Positions 63,272 to 64,000 of a DNA stretch of 64,000 nt are shown here, in pieces (position 1 is the first letter of the stretch; every line of letters starts with the position of its first letter). The translations under genes were made by a program, and so were the position numbers. Location: the NCBI GenBank assembly GCA_013540595.1, contig JABXKE010000002.1:310050-374049 (forward strand), written 5' to 3'. Below the pieces are notes generated by a model. The model was given only the letters and a program-made list of their open reading frames with translations. It had not been told where the DNA came from and did not search any database. The stretch is from Pyrodictium sp. GTDB taxonomy: Archaea > Thermoproteota > Thermoprotei_A > Sulfolobales > Pyrodictiaceae.

Positions 63272-64000
63272 ATGCCTCGACTCTATGTTGCCTCTATAGA
63301 CGAAATCCGGAGTGGGCTTGTGACTGATGTGTATTTTGAGCGGACACGCAAAATACTTGAGGCTAAGGGATTGTGTAAGGTTAGAGTGAGAGCAGAGTTT
63401 CATGCTTATAGCCTGCCAAAAGGCTATGAGTGGGCTGTATTTGCTGGGCTTGAGGAGGCCTTAGCAATACTTGAGGGGCGGCGTCTCACAGTCTATGCCA
63501 TCCCAGAAGGGACGCTCTTTAAGCCTGTTATGCCTCTTATGGTTATTGAGGGAGAGTACTGCGAATTTGCAACACTTGAGACAGCATTGCTAGGCGTTTT
63601 GAGGCATGAGAGTAGCATAGCTACAAAGGCTGCTAGAGTAAAGATGGCTGCAGGTGATAAGACTGTACTGTTCTTTGGGCTTAGAGCCATTCATCCTGCG
63701 CTAGCTGTTATGGCTGACCGTGCAGCATACATAGGGGGAGTTGACGGTGTCTCTGGTGTTGCTAGTGAGAAGCACTTGGGCTTAAAGCCCATGGGAACAA
63801 TGCCTCACGCATTAATGATAGTATTCAATGACCCTGTTAGTGCATGGAAAGCCTTTGATGAAGTCATAGAAGAGGATGTTCCTAGGATAGTCCTTGTAGA
63901 CACATTCTATGATGAAAGGTATGAAGCTATACTAGCAGCAGAAACTTTCAAAGAAAAACTGTACGGTGTGAGACTAGACACACCAAGTAGCCGTAGAGGT
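63272..64000 (+). CDS. pncB: Nicotinate phosphoribosyltransferase, 3' end cut by window
   Basis: Runs off the window; 243 codons are visible with no stop. [69 protein letters not shown] and [10 protein letters not shown] match archaeal PncB/NAPRTase, the salvage enzyme for NAD. GGGGGA precedes the ATG. Confidence 0.9.
   Translation, partial: MPRLYVASIDEIRSGLVTDVYFERTRKILEAKGLCKVRVRAEFHAYSLPKGYEWAVFAGLEEALAILEGRRLTVYAIPEGTLFKPVMPLMVIEGEYCEFATLETALLGVLRHESSIATKAARVKMAAGDKTVLFFGLRAIHPALAVMADRAAYIGGVDGVSGVASEKHLGLKPMGTMPHALMIVFNDPVSAWKAFDEVIEEDVPRIVLVDTFYDERYEAILAAETFKEKLYGVRLDTPSSRRG

Overview
The window looks like a piece of a hyperthermophilic crenarchaeal chromosome (Thermoproteota, Desulfurococcales), most likely Pyrodictiaceae-like. 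The evidence is archaeal-type ribosomal proteins (L7Ae, L15e, L18e, L24e, L37Ae, L40e, S28e), a split exosome superoperon, Orc1/Cdc6, KEOPS Pcc1, prefoldin, a proteasome alpha subunit, isopentenyl phosphate kinase plus type 2 IPP isomerase, BRE/TATA-type promoters, frequent GTG/TTG starts and tRNA genes with encoded CCA. The placement is an inference; no rRNA gene is present. Most of the window is about 45% GC by eye, but 50-58.4 kb is clearly richer in GC.

Layout. 0-7 kb: the end of a complex I-like cluster (nuoB, nuoA), gcvH, a thioredoxin reductase-like flavoprotein, an AmrS-type radical SAM enzyme, an HTH/coiled-coil regulator, a ferritin-VIT1 membrane protein and an aKMT-like methyltransferase. 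7-15 kb: two tRNA-Ala genes that differ at two bases enclose a HerA-like ATPase; then a beta-lactamase-fold hydrolase, an MFS carrier, a NurA-domain protein and Orc1/Cdc6. 15-28.6 kb: the RNA-processing superoperon (DHH phosphoesterase, DUF3194, prefoldin beta, Pcc1, Brix protein, L37Ae, Rrp42, Rrp41, Rrp4, SBDS, PsmA, then Rpp30, a PF01877-like protein and L15e). It is split by a block on the other strand: a wHTH protein, an E1-like enzyme and pop5, with thiI between them. Pop5 carries an unusual membrane anchor. Three candidate structured RNAs lie in and around this region.

28.7-44 kb: YchF, Ndk, L24e/S28e/L7Ae (interrupted by an unknown zinc-ribbon gene), GluRS, DUF2118, the isoprenoid set (GGPP synthase, IDI-2, IPK and a very divergent protein in the mevalonate-kinase position), S2, RpoN, S9, L13, L18e, RpoD, S11, S4, S13. 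44-48 kb: tRNA-Phe, tRNA-Gly, a KH/zinc-ribbon protein, TruD, Pth2, a zinc-ribbon protein and aEF-1beta.

48-59 kb is the most distinctive part. A CDC48-type ATPase loses its second AAA domain just after the Walker A motif. The next block is a GC-rich respiratory nitrate reductase-like cluster: an enlarged Tat-exported NapA-like molybdoenzyme, NapG, NapH, a NapD-like chaperone, an unknown protein, and an oppositely oriented ferredoxin/MvhD-like protein. It ends in a Reeler-like surface protein with no N-terminus. Damaged genes at both ends suggest an acquired or rearranged island. It would move quinol electrons through NapH/NapG to NapA outside the membrane. 59-64 kb returns to housekeeping genes: an MBL-fold protein, GatC, an MTHFR-like protein, BtpA, thioredoxin, YjbQ and the start of a nicotinate phosphoribosyltransferase cut by the window end.
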